Shown piece by piece: positions 9,866-18,482 of a stretch of 64,000 bases of DNA (the first letter of the stretch is position 1; the number at the start of each line of letters is the position of its first letter). The notes under the pieces were generated by a model. The model was not told where the DNA came from. It made no database searches and was given only the letters and a program-made list of their open reading frames with translations. The DNA comes from Paracoccus acridae. Lineage in GTDB: Bacteria; Pseudomonadota; Alphaproteobacteria; Rhodobacterales; Rhodobacteraceae. A program made the position numbers and the translations under genes. The stretch is from the NCBI RefSeq assembly GCF_014642735.1, contig NZ_BMIV01000010.1, positions 1 to 64,000 of the forward strand, given 5' to 3'.

Positions 9866-10735
9866 ATGTCCAGCCTGATCCTGCCCGCCGTGCTCAGCGG
9901 CCTGACGATGGGGGCCGTCTATGCGCTTGTCGCGCTTGGCCTGACCCTGATCTATGGCGTTTTGCACATCATCAACTTCGCCCATGGCAGCCTGCTGATG
10001 CTGGCGCTGTATGCGGCCTATTTCCTGTTCGTCCACATGGGCCTGGATCCCTATCTGGCGATCCCGATCCTGCTGCCGGTGTTCTTCTGCCTGGGCTATG
10101 TCCTGCAACGCTGGGTGATCGCCCCGATGAGCGGCGGGTCGGAACAGAACGTCCTGCTGGTGACGCTGGCGCTTGCCCTGATCATCGACAACCTGGCGCT
10201 TTACTTCTGGACGTCGAACACGCGCAGCGTGGACATCCCTTATGCCTATAACACGGTGGAATTCCTGGGCGCCTATCTGCCGCTGGGCCGGGTGATCGCC
10301 TTCTTCGCGGCCCTTGCCGCCGCGCCCCTGCTGTGGCTGTTCATGACCCGCACCCGCACCGGATCGGCCATCCGCGCCGTCGCCATCGAAAAGCGCGGGG
10401 CCGAGATCGTGGGCATCGACGTGAACCACACCTATGCCATCTGCTTCGGCATCGGCACGGCCTGCGTGGCGCTTGCCGCCTGCCTGCTGCTGCCGACCTT
10501 CTATGTGACGCCGCAGGTGGGTTACACCTTCGTGCTGGTGGCCTTTACCACCGTCGTCCTGGGCGGCATGGGCAGCCTGCCCGGCGCGCTGATCGCGGGG
10601 CTGCTGCTGGGGGTGATCGAGTCGCTCTGCGGGCTGTTCCTGGGCGAGAGCCTGGGCCAGATCGGCATCTTCACCGCCTTCATCCTGATCCTGCTGTTCA
10701 AGCCCTCGGGTCTTCTGGGCCGGAGGGCCGCGTGA
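9866..10735 (+). CDS. ABC permease, LivH type
   Basis: A 289-residue polytopic inner-membrane protein with LivH-family sequence from the start (SGLTMGAVYALVALGLTLIYGVLHIINFAHGS). It has about eight hydrophobic segments and the conserved VVLGGMGSLPGALIAGLLLG near the C-terminus. GTG 9860 is an alternative start two codons upstream. Its stop overlaps the next permease start (TGATG). It pairs with the LivM-type gene to form the channel of the importer. Confidence 0.9.
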   Translation: MSSLILPAVLSGLTMGAVYALVALGLTLIYGVLHIINFAHGSLLMLALYAAYFLFVHMGLDPYLAIPILLPVFFCLGYVLQRWVIAPMSGGSEQNVLLVTLALALIIDNLALYFWTSNTRSVDIPYAYNTVEFLGAYLPLGRVIAFFAALAAAPLLWLFMTRTRTGSAIRAVAIEKRGAEIVGIDVNHTYAICFGIGTACVALAACLLLPTFYVTPQVGYTFVLVAFTTVVLGGMGSLPGALIAGLLLGVIESLCGLFLGESLGQIGIFTAFILILLFKPSGLLGRRAA

Positions 10736-11712
10736 TGAAACCGCAATCCATGGGACAGGCGGTCCTGATCGCCCTTGCGCTGATCTATCTGGCCAGCCTT
10801 TACTTCATGTCCTCGCCCGTCTGGATGGGCTTCACCATCAACGCGCTGATCGTCGCAGTCGTGGCGCTTGCCTGGAACATCACCGGCGGCTTCGGGGGCA
10901 TGGCGTCCTTCGGCCATGCCGCGATGTACGGGACCGGCGCCTATGCCTCGGCCATCTTGCAGGTGCAGTATGGCATCAACGCCTGGATCGCGTTTGCGGC
11001 CGGGATCGTGGCGGGCGCGGCCATGGGCGCCTTCATCGGCGCGCTTGCCTTCCGCTATGGCCTGAAGGGGTCGTATTTCGCGCTTGTCACGCTGGCCTTT
11101 GCCGAGGTGCTGCGGATCTGCGCGTCGTCATTCGCCATCACCGGCGGCGGCAGCGGCTTGCAGTTGCGGCTTGATCCGGGGCTGTCCACGCTGCAGTTCA
11201 ACGACCGTACCGTGGTCTATACGATCCTGCTGGTGATCGTGGCCCTGGTCATGGCGCTGACCGCCTGGCTGAAATATTCGCGCTTCGGCGCCTATCTGAT
11301 CGCCGTGCGCGAAAACGAGGACGCGGCCCGCGCCCTTGGCATCGACACCTATCGCATCAAGGTCAAGGCCATGGCGATCTCGGGCGCCTTCGCGGGTCTG
11401 GCGGGGGTGCTTTACCTGCAGGTCTGGCTGTTCATCGACAGCGCCGTCGTCTATGGCAGCGCCGTCTCGATCGAGGCGCTGATCGGCCCGATCATCGGCG
11501 GCGCGGGCACCGTCTGGGGACCGCTGATCGGCACGCTGGGCCTGCATCTGCTGGGCGAAGGCGCGAAACACCTGCTGCACAACGCGCCGGGCCTGAACTT
11601 CGTGCTTTACGCGGTGGTCCTGATCTGCGCGCTGCGCTTCCTGCCGCAGGGCCTGATGGGGCTTGCCGGTCGCATCGGCACCTTCCGCAAGAAGGAGGAC
11701 GACAATGCTTGA
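10735..11712 (+). CDS. ABC permease, LivM type
   Basis: A 325-residue membrane protein with LivM hallmarks: LAWNITGGFGGMASFGHAAMYGTGAYASAIL in the first third, AVRENEDAARALGID as the cytoplasmic coupling segment, and GPIIGGAGTVWGPLIG. ATG 10735 lies inside the LivH stop and follows GGAGGG. The last 8 bases overlap the ATPase start (ATGCTTGA), so translation is coupled. It is the second transmembrane subunit of the amide/amino-acid-type importer. Confidence 0.9.
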   Translation: MKPQSMGQAVLIALALIYLASLYFMSSPVWMGFTINALIVAVVALAWNITGGFGGMASFGHAAMYGTGAYASAILQVQYGINAWIAFAAGIVAGAAMGAFIGALAFRYGLKGSYFALVTLAFAEVLRICASSFAITGGGSGLQLRLDPGLSTLQFNDRTVVYTILLVIVALVMALTAWLKYSRFGAYLIAVRENEDAARALGIDTYRIKVKAMAISGAFAGLAGVLYLQVWLFIDSAVVYGSAVSIEALIGPIIGGAGTVWGPLIGTLGLHLLGEGAKHLLHNAPGLNFVLYAVVLICALRFLPQGLMGLAGRIGTFRKKEDDNA

Positions 11713-12445
11713 GGTCCGCAACCTGTCCAAAAGCTTCGGCGGCCTGAAGGCGGTCAGCGATGCATCCCTGGACGTGCCCGAAGGCGGCATCGTCGGCCTG
11801 CTGGGTCCGAACGGCGCGGGCAAGACCACCTGCTTCACCATGATCGCGGGCTTCACCAAGCCCAACGAGGGCACGGTGCGCTTCATGGGCCAGGACATCA
11901 CCGGCCTGCCCCCGCACCGCATCTGCGCCATGGGCATGATCCGCACCTTCCAGATCGTGCAGCCCTTCGCGGGCCTGACGGTCCAGGAAAACATCGCCGT
12001 CGGCGCATACCTGCACCACCACGACCGGGCCGAGGCGATGGCCGTGGCGCGCCAAGTCGGCAAGCGGCTGGGCATGGGCGCGATGCTGGACCGCCCGGCC
12101 TCGTCGCTGACCATCGCGGGGCGCAAGCGGCTGGAATTGGCCCGCGCGCTTGCCACCGGCGCGAAACTGCTGCTGCTGGACGAGGTGATGGCGGGCCTGA
12201 TCCCGTCCGAAGTGTCGGAAATCGTCGGCATCATCCGCCAGATCCGCGACGAAGGGCATACCTTCCTGATGATCGAACATGTGATGCAGGCCGTGATGAG
12301 CCTGGCCGAGACCGCCTATGTGCTGAACCACGGCAAGATGATCGCCCATGGCACGCCCAGGGAACTGGTCCAGGATCCCGGCGTGGTCGAGGCCTATCTG
12401 GGCCACGGCGCCGCCGCCCGCCTGCAGGAGGGGAACCATGCTTGA
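11705..12445 (+). CDS. ABC ATP-binding protein, LivG type, with unusual signature motif
   Basis: This is a 246-residue ATPase with Walker A GPNGAGKTT and Walker B LLLLDEVMAGL. Where LivG proteins normally carry an LSGGQ- or LxYGxQR-like signature, it reads LTIAGRKRLELARALA, so the glycine-rich ABC signature is degenerate. In an importer with two different ATPases one degenerate site can be tolerated, and LivF next door has a canonical LSGGEQQ. ATG 11705 follows AGGAGG. Its last 8 bases are again ATGCTTGA, overlapping livF. Confidence 0.87.
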   Translation: MLEVRNLSKSFGGLKAVSDASLDVPEGGIVGLLGPNGAGKTTCFTMIAGFTKPNEGTVRFMGQDITGLPPHRICAMGMIRTFQIVQPFAGLTVQENIAVGAYLHHHDRAEAMAVARQVGKRLGMGAMLDRPASSLTIAGRKRLELARALATGAKLLLLDEVMAGLIPSEVSEIVGIIRQIRDEGHTFLMIEHVMQAVMSLAETAYVLNHGKMIAHGTPRELVQDPGVVEAYLGHGAAARLQEGNHA

Positions 12446-13139
12446 GATTTCCGGCATCCGCGCGGGCTATGGCTCCATGGCCGTGCTGCAGGGCATCGAC
12501 ATGCGCGTCGAGGCGGGCGAGATCGTGGCCCTGCTGGGGTCGAACGGGGTGGGCAAGACCACGCTGAACAACGTCATCTCGGGCTTCATCCGCCCCAGTG
12601 CGGGCGAGGTCCGGTTCGAGGGCGCGAAGATCACCGGCATGAAGCCGCGCGACATCGTGGCGCTTGGCATCGCCCAGGTGCCCGAAGGCCGCAAGATCTT
12701 CCCCAACCTGTCGGTCGCGGAAAACCTGGAACTCGGCGCCTTCCGGCGCGCCACCGCCAACCGCAAGCAGAACTTCGACCGCATCTGCACGATCTTCCCG
12801 CGCCTGCGCGAACGGCTGGACCAGCTTGCGGGCACGCTGTCGGGGGGCGAACAGCAGATGCTGGCGATCGGGCGCGGCATGATGTCCGAACCCAAGCTGC
12901 TGATCCTGGACGAACCGTCCCTGGGCCTGTCGCCCCTGATGGTCGAGGAGATGTTCGGCCTGATCGGGCGCATCAACGCCGAGGGCTGCGCCGTGCTGCT
13001 GGTGGAACAGAACGTGATGCAGTCGCTGAACGTCGCAAGCCGGGCCTATGTGATCGAACAGGGCCATCTGGTGATGCAGGGGGGCGCCGCCGGGATGCTG
13101 GCCGACCCGCAGCTGCGCCAGGCCTATCTGGGTCTTTGA
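12438..13139 (+). CDS. ABC ATP-binding protein, LivF type
   Basis: A 233-residue ATPase with Walker A GSNGVGKTT, the LivF-specific PEGRKIFPNLSVAENL, signature LSGGEQQMLAIGRGMM and Walker B LLILDEPSLGLSPLMVEE. It overlaps the LivG gene by 8 bases and completes the five-gene importer (binding protein, two permeases, two ATPases). The next gene begins about 60 bases on with its own ribosome site. Confidence 0.9.
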   Translation: MLEISGIRAGYGSMAVLQGIDMRVEAGEIVALLGSNGVGKTTLNNVISGFIRPSAGEVRFEGAKITGMKPRDIVALGIAQVPEGRKIFPNLSVAENLELGAFRRATANRKQNFDRICTIFPRLRERLDQLAGTLSGGEQQMLAIGRGMMSEPKLLILDEPSLGLSPLMVEEMFGLIGRINAEGCAVLLVEQNVMQSLNVASRAYVIEQGHLVMQGGAAGMLADPQLRQAYLGL

Positions 13140-13201
13140 CGGCCCGCCCGCCGGGCGCGCGTCGTCCGGCGGCACAACAGACGCAAACGGAGAACGAAGA
13201 A

Positions 13202-14095
13202 ATGTCGCTGACACGCACGCGCCGCCTGCGCCAGGCCCTGGCAGGCGAACGGGCCCTCATGGCCCCAGGGGTGGTGGACGCCATGTATGCCCGCCTTGTC
13301 GCCGAGGCAGGCTTCGAAGCCATGTACATGACCGGGGCCGGAACCTCGGCCACGCGGCTGGGCTATCCCGACGTGGGCCTGCTGACCATGACCGAGATGG
13401 TGGACAACGCCACCCGCATCGCCGACGCCTCGGACCTGCCGCTGATCGCGGATGCCGACAATGGCTTTGGCGGGCCGCTGAACGTGCGCCGGGCCATCCA
13501 GCTGTATGAACGCGGCGGCGTGGCGGCAGTCCACCTTGAGGATCAGGTGCTGCCCAAGCGCTGCGGCCACCTGTCGGGCAAGCAGCTGATCAGCGCGGAA
13601 GACATGGTCGCCAAGGTCAAGGCCGCCGTGGACGCCCGCGTGGACCCCGACTTCGTGGTCATCGCCCGCACCGACGCCCTGGCGCTGCACGGCCGCAACG
13701 CCGCCTTCGACCGGGCCGAGATGTATCGCGAGGCGGGCGCCGACGTGATCTTCATCGAAAGCCCCCTGCCCGACGACCTGCCGCACATCGCGCCGCGCTT
13801 TCCGGGCATCCCGCTGCTTTACAACATGGCGACCTCGGGCAAGACGCCGTTCCTGACGCGCTCGGAAATCGAGGCTCTGGGCTTCAAGCTGATCATCTAT
13901 CCCAACTGGCTGCTGCTGTCGGCTTGCGAGGCCGCGCGCAAGACGCTGGAGGTGCTGAAGCGCGAGGAAACCATCGCCTCGGTCGCCCCCCATGTGATGA
14001 GCTTCAAGCAGTTCTTCGACACCGCCCGCATGGCCGAGGTCCAGGAACTGGAAGCCCGCTACGGCACCCCGGAAAACAGCCGCACTGATTACTGA
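13202..14095 (+). CDS. Isocitrate lyase/PEP mutase-family C-C lyase (methylisocitrate or 2,3-dimethylmalate lyase-like)
   Basis: This 297-residue TIM-barrel enzyme carries the lyase signature KRCGH at 119-123, whose Cys is the catalytic acid in isocitrate, methylisocitrate and dimethylmalate lyases, plus the metal-site loops IADADNGFGG (83-91) and HLEDQ (111-115). Intact KRCGH argues for retro-aldol cleavage rather than phosphonomutase chemistry. ATG 13202 follows GGAGAA. Next to a LeuCD-type hydratase the natural reading is hydration of a maleate-type diacid to a malate, then cleavage to a 2-oxo acid plus a carboxylate, as DmdAB and dimethylmalate lyase do in nicotinate fermenters. The substrate here is inferred. 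Confidence 0.82.
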   Translation: MSLTRTRRLRQALAGERALMAPGVVDAMYARLVAEAGFEAMYMTGAGTSATRLGYPDVGLLTMTEMVDNATRIADASDLPLIADADNGFGGPLNVRRAIQLYERGGVAAVHLEDQVLPKRCGHLSGKQLISAEDMVAKVKAAVDARVDPDFVVIARTDALALHGRNAAFDRAEMYREAGADVIFIESPLPDDLPHIAPRFPGIPLLYNMATSGKTPFLTRSEIEALGFKLIIYPNWLLLSACEAARKTLEVLKREETIASVAPHVMSFKQFFDTARMAEVQELEARYGTPENSRTDY

Positions 14096-14112
14096 CCATA
14101 AGGATTACCCAG

Positions 14113-15513
14113 ATGGCCGTTCTCTCCGCCGATGGCGTGGATTTCGACTTCGAGATGCCGGTCGTGGTGGTCGGCGCGGGCGCCTGCGGCCTTGTCGCGG
14201 CGCTTGCCGCCCATGACACGGGACAGGAGGTGATGATCCTGGAACGCGACGACAACCCGCAAGGCTCGACCTCGCTGTCCGCCGGGCTGATCCCGGCGGC
14301 CGGCACAAGGCTGCAGCGCGAGGCCGGGATCGACGACGACCCGGACCTGTTCGCCGCCGACATCGTGGCCAAGACCCACGGCCGCACGCCGCAGGACATG
14401 GCGCTGCTGGCGGCCCGGACCTCGGGGCCGATGATCGACTGGCTGATGGACAACCACGGCGTGGGCTTCCGGCTGGTGACGGGCTTTCTTTATCCCGGCC
14501 ATTCGCGGATGCGGATGCACGGGCCGGACAGCCGCACCGGGGCCGATCTGGAACAGGCGCTGCTGTCGGCTGTGTCGCGCGCGGGCATCGACCTGCTGAC
14601 GGGGGCATCGGTCGAGGATCTGTTCGTGGATGGGACAGGCCGGGCCACCGGCGTCAGGTTCCGCCGCCCAGACGGCGCGATGGAAACGCTGGGTTGCAAG
14701 GCCCTGGTGCTGGCCTGCTGCGGCTTCGCGGGCGATGCGGACATGGTGCGCCGCCACATTCCCGAGATCGCCGATGCGGAATGCTGCGGGCACCTGTCGA
14801 ACACGGGCGATGCGGTGAAATGGGGCGCGGAACTGGGCGCGCAACTGGCCGACATGGGCGCGTATCAGGGCCACGGATCGGTCGCCCATCCACACGGACT
14901 GCCGCTGACCTGGGCGGTCGTCACGCAGGGCGGCATCCTGGTCAACACGGACGGCCGCCGCTTTTCCAACGAAATGCGCGGCTATTCCGAACACGGGGCC
15001 GAGGTCGCGGCGCAGCCCGGCCATGTCGCCTGGGACATCTTCGATGCCCGCTGCGAGGAAGCCGCGCTGGATTTCCACGACTATCGCGAGATCCGCAAGC
15101 TGGGCGCGGTGAAGTCCGCCGACACGGTCGGGGACTTGGCCGCCGCGACCGGCCTGCCGCTGGATGCGCTGCAGGCGGAACTGGATGGTATCGCCGCCGC
15201 CGCCGCATCGGGCCGACCCGACCGCCTGGGCCGCAGCTTCGCGCCCGACCAGGTGCTGGCCCCGCCCTTCCGCGCGGTCAAGGTGAACGGCGCGCTGTTC
15301 CACACCCAGGGCGGTCTGGTCATCGACCACGACGCGCGGGTGCTGCGGACGGACGGCACGCCGCTGCCGAACCTCATGGCGGGGGGTGGCGCGGCGCGCG
15401 GCCTGTCGGGCGATTCCAACTATGGCTACCTGTCCGGCAACGGGCTGCTGTCGGCCACGGCCTTCGGGCGCCTTGCCGGCATCACCGCCGCGCGCATCGC
15501 GGCAGGGGGCTGA
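14113..15513 (+). CDS. FAD-dependent oxidoreductase, fumarate reductase/ketosteroid dehydrogenase fold
   Basis: A 466-residue flavoprotein with an N-terminal FAD motif VVVVGAGACGLVAALAAHDTGQEVMILER, the capping domain, QGGILVNTDGRRFSNE, and the C-terminal FAD loop GGGAARGLSGDSNYGYLSGNGLL. The family catalyses alpha,beta-desaturation or reduction next to carboxylates or ketones (fumarate reductase, tricarballylate dehydrogenase, KstD). No signal peptide or heme motif is present, so it is a soluble cytoplasmic enzyme. In this cluster it could convert a succinate-type acid to its maleate or fumarate form before hydration. It starts 17 bases after the lyase gene. Confidence 0.78.
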   Translation: MAVLSADGVDFDFEMPVVVVGAGACGLVAALAAHDTGQEVMILERDDNPQGSTSLSAGLIPAAGTRLQREAGIDDDPDLFAADIVAKTHGRTPQDMALLAARTSGPMIDWLMDNHGVGFRLVTGFLYPGHSRMRMHGPDSRTGADLEQALLSAVSRAGIDLLTGASVEDLFVDGTGRATGVRFRRPDGAMETLGCKALVLACCGFAGDADMVRRHIPEIADAECCGHLSNTGDAVKWGAELGAQLADMGAYQGHGSVAHPHGLPLTWAVVTQGGILVNTDGRRFSNEMRGYSEHGAEVAAQPGHVAWDIFDARCEEAALDFHDYREIRKLGAVKSADTVGDLAAATGLPLDALQAELDGIAAAAASGRPDRLGRSFAPDQVLAPPFRAVKVNGALFHTQGGLVIDHDARVLRTDGTPLPNLMAGGGAARGLSGDSNYGYLSGNGLLSATAFGRLAGITAARIAAGG

Positions 15514-15530
15514 CACGAATGGAGAAGACG

Positions 15531-16304
15531 ATGAGAAAAGTCCTGGTGATCGTCCCCTTCCCGATGGGGGACGAGGATCTGGCCCGGCGGCAGGCGCAGA
15601 TGGGCGCCGTGGACCTGGGTCCGGGGATCGAGTTCCACTATCGCCCCGTGCGCGTCGGACCGAAGAACTATTCCAGCCAGCACGACATGGCGCTTGCCGA
15701 CTTCTCGATCCTGGACGCAGGACTGGACGCACAGGCGCAGGGGTTCGATGCCGTCTGCATCGACACCATGTCCGACAGCGGCATGGCGATGCTGCGGTCG
15801 GTCCTGGACATCCCGGTCATCGCGCCGGGGCGGCATTCGATGCTGGTCGCGCAGATGCTGGGCGAAAAATTCTCGATCCTGATGATGTGGGACCGCTGGA
15901 AGATGCTCTACACCAAGACGCTGGGCGAGTTGGGGATGGAGCATAAATGCGCCTCGATGCGGTCCATCGGCGTGACGCCCGACAACAAGGCGCTGCTGTC
16001 GGGAAAAGAGGATCAGGTCTTTCCCCTGCTGCTGGATGCCGCGCGCAGATGCATCGACGAGGACGGCGCGCAGGTGCTGATCCTGGGATCCACCACCATG
16101 CACGAGGCGCATGACTGGCTGGCAAGCCGCCTGGACGTGCCGGTCATCAATCCAGGCCCGCTGACCTACAAGCTGGCCTCGGTCGCGCTGGATCTGGGGC
16201 TGACCCATTCCAAGGCCACCTGGCCCGCGCCGCTGGCCCCCAAGCACGACATGATCCGCGCCATCGGCGCCGCCGGGGCCGCCTTCCTGGAGGACCGCGC
16301 ATGA
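15531..16304 (+). CDS. Asp/Glu/hydantoin racemase-fold protein lacking both family cysteines (copy 1)
   Basis: This 257-residue protein follows the Asp/Glu/hydantoin racemase pattern, but at the first catalytic position it has CIDTMSDSG (T79 where racemases have Cys in an ACF-like motif), and at the second LGSTTMH (S187 where they have LGCAGM). Racemisation by the two-cysteine mechanism is therefore unlikely. An isomerase, lyase or binding role remains open. ATG 15531 follows GGAGAAG; ATG 15519 is an alternative. The last 4 bases overlap the next gene, a same-length paralogue with the same substitutions. Confidence 0.72.
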   Translation: MRKVLVIVPFPMGDEDLARRQAQMGAVDLGPGIEFHYRPVRVGPKNYSSQHDMALADFSILDAGLDAQAQGFDAVCIDTMSDSGMAMLRSVLDIPVIAPGRHSMLVAQMLGEKFSILMMWDRWKMLYTKTLGELGMEHKCASMRSIGVTPDNKALLSGKEDQVFPLLLDAARRCIDEDGAQVLILGSTTMHEAHDWLASRLDVPVINPGPLTYKLASVALDLGLTHSKATWPAPLAPKHDMIRAIGAAGAAFLEDRA

Positions 16305-17077
16305 CCCGCATCCTTGTCATCGTCCCCTTCGCCCTGGATGCCGAGGGCATCCGCAACCGAGAGGCGCAGTCGGGTTACGTCCCCCTGCCCGCCGACTGGG
16401 AACTGACCTATCGCCCCGTGACCTGCGGGCCCACGTCCTTCATGTCGCCCCATGACTGGGGCCTGATGGACATGGCGATCTTCGAGGCGGGCTGCACCGC
16501 CCAGGACGAAGGCTTCGACGCGGTCTGCATCGACACCATGTCGGACAGCGGCATGGTCATGCTGCGGTCGGTCCTCGACATCCCGGTGATCGGCGCGGGC
16601 AAGGCGTCCATGCTGTATGCGCTGACGCTGGGCGGGCGGTTTTCCGTCCTGGCGCAATGGGAACCGGCGCTGCCGCGCTATCGCAAGGCGATCCGCGAAT
16701 ACGGCTTCGACCGGCAATGCGCATCCGTCCGCAGCTTCGACCAGCCGCCCGATTTTGCGAACCTGCTGGGCGGGAAAGAGGACCAAGTCTTCCCCCGGAT
16801 GCGCGACGTGGCCCTGCGCTGCATCGAGGAGGACGGGGCCGAGGTGATCTGCCTGGGCTCGACCACCATGCACCAGGCGGGCGAATACCTGGCCGCGAAC
16901 CTGCCCGTTCCCGTGGTGAACCCCGGTCCCCTGACCTACAAGCTGGTCGAGGCCTTCCTGGCGCTTGGCCTGCGCCATGGCCGCGCCGCATACCCCGCGC
17001 CGGTCGAGCCGCGCCTGGACATGCTGCGGGCCATGATGAAGGCAGGCGCCCAGGCCGAAGCCCAGGCCAAGGGCTGA
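16301..17077 (+). CDS. Asp/Glu/hydantoin racemase-fold protein lacking both family cysteines (copy 2)
   Basis: A 258-residue paralogue of the previous protein that aligns with it almost without gaps from MTRILVIVPF onward. It shows the same CIDTMSDSG (T79) and LGSTTMH (S187) in place of the two catalytic cysteines, and both end in a PVVNPGPLTYKLVEAF-like segment. Its start overlaps the first copy by ATGA, so the pair is likely made in equal amounts and may be a heterodimer. The function is not known. Maleate isomerases share the fold, which fits a cluster built around unsaturated diacids, but they also rely on cysteines. Confidence 0.72.
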   Translation: MTRILVIVPFALDAEGIRNREAQSGYVPLPADWELTYRPVTCGPTSFMSPHDWGLMDMAIFEAGCTAQDEGFDAVCIDTMSDSGMVMLRSVLDIPVIGAGKASMLYALTLGGRFSVLAQWEPALPRYRKAIREYGFDRQCASVRSFDQPPDFANLLGGKEDQVFPRMRDVALRCIEEDGAEVICLGSTTMHQAGEYLAANLPVPVVNPGPLTYKLVEAFLALGLRHGRAAYPAPVEPRLDMLRAMMKAGAQAEAQAKG

Positions 17078-17078
17078 G

Positions 17079-18482
17079 ATGGCGGACGCCGCGCGCATCC
17101 TGTCGCTTGCCGCCGCCCGCAGCGACTTCGGCGCCCTGCCCCGTCAGGAGCAGGCGGTTTGGCGCGACTTCATCCTCGACACCCTTGCCGTCATGGCGGC
17201 GGGGGCCGCGCATCCCTCGGTCAGCGACGCACGCAGCGCCGTCGTGGCTGCCGGCGGCGCCGGGCCGGCCTCCGTCATGGGCTTTACGCAGGGTGCATCC
17301 GCAGGAACCGCCGCCCTTGCCAACGGCATGGCAATGACGGTTCTGCAGCTTCAGGACGGCCACCGCCGCGCGCGGGGCCATCCGATGAGCCATGTCCTGC
17401 CTGCCGCCTTAGCCATGGCCGAAGAAACGGGTGCCACGACCGGCGATTTCCTGAACGCCGTCGTAGCTGGCTACGAGGTCTCGGCCCGCATCGGCGCGGC
17501 GCTTGGCGGGATGCAGCCTTTGCTGCACGACACGGGCACCTTCGGCTGCATCGGCGCGGCTGTCGCCGCCGCCTTTATCCTGGGACGCGGCCTCGACGGC
17601 GAGGCACGCGCACGGCTGATCGAAGCCGCCATCGGCAATGCCGCCACGGTGGCGTTGTTTCCTTTTCGCGACACCTGCATGGAAGGCGCGGGGGTGCATC
17701 ACCTGTTCGTGGGCCTTGGCGCGCAGAACGGCATCACCGCCGCCCGCGCAGCCCTTGCGGGTCTGGCGCCATCCCGCGCGACCCTGTAACGCTTCTTCGG
17801 TCCACGCGCGGGGGAGGGCTTCGACCCTGCCCTGCTGACCCAAGGCATCGGCGCGGACGGTCGCTGGTCACGGTCCGAGATCCTGTCGGCCTATCTGAAA
17901 TGGCATCCGGTCTGCGCCCATCTGGGACCGATGCTCGACTGCATCGAGGCGCTGCGCGATACGCCCAAGGGGATCGACCCCGACCGGATCGCAGCCGTCA
18001 CGATCGAAGTCTATTCCACGGCGCTGCAATACGATTCCCCCGACCCCCGGACGGATCTTGCCGCGCGCTTCAGCTTTCGTCATGCGGCGGCATTGTCGCT
18101 GTGCCTCGGCCCGCTGCACCATGACGGCTTTTCGCCGGACCGCCTGCGCCGCCCCGAGGTTCAAGCCATGGCGGCGCGTGTCCGGCTGGTCGCGGATCCC
18201 CGGCTGGATGCGCTTTACCCGGAAAACCGCCCGGCCCGCGTCACCCTTGACCTGACCGACGGCAGCCAGGTCCAGGCCGAGGTGATGGCCCCAAAGGGCG
18301 ACAGTTCCCGTCCCCTGTCCCGATCCGAGGTGCGGACCAAAGCCGCCGCATTGATGCGGGCGGCTTGGGGCGGGGACGAGCCGTTCCACCAGACCTGTCG
18401 CCTGCTGGACGAGACCGGCCCCGATCTTGCGCAGCAGCTTGGCCGCGTGCTGCGCCAAGGCTTCGCGCCTCAGCCCGGCTGA
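17079..18482 (+). pseudogene. MmgE/PrpD-family gene interrupted by one in-frame stop
   Basis: Reading one frame gives 236 residues of an MmgE/PrpD protein (2-methylcitrate dehydratase, cis-aconitate decarboxylase family), then TAA at 17787-17789. The same frame then runs on without further stops to 18482 as the matching second domain (AYLKWHPVCAHLGPMLDCIEALR, then SFRHAAALSLCLGPLH). The total would be 467 codons, normal for the family. The stop sits in the interdomain segment where relatives often have Glu, so a single GAA-to-TAA change would explain it. TTA (17409) and GTA (17463) codons, rare in this window, occur in the first half. Either a recent inactivation or a sequencing error. Confidence 0.82.

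Noticed and set aside
9866..13139. Amino-acid uptake (livHMGF) gene symbols
   Set aside because: Family members transport amides, urea and aromatic acids as well, and the ligand is unknown, so only the type is given.
17931..18482. Separate small gene starting at 17931
   Set aside because: It is in the same frame as the gene before it and continues the MmgE/PrpD fold, so it is the second half of an interrupted gene.
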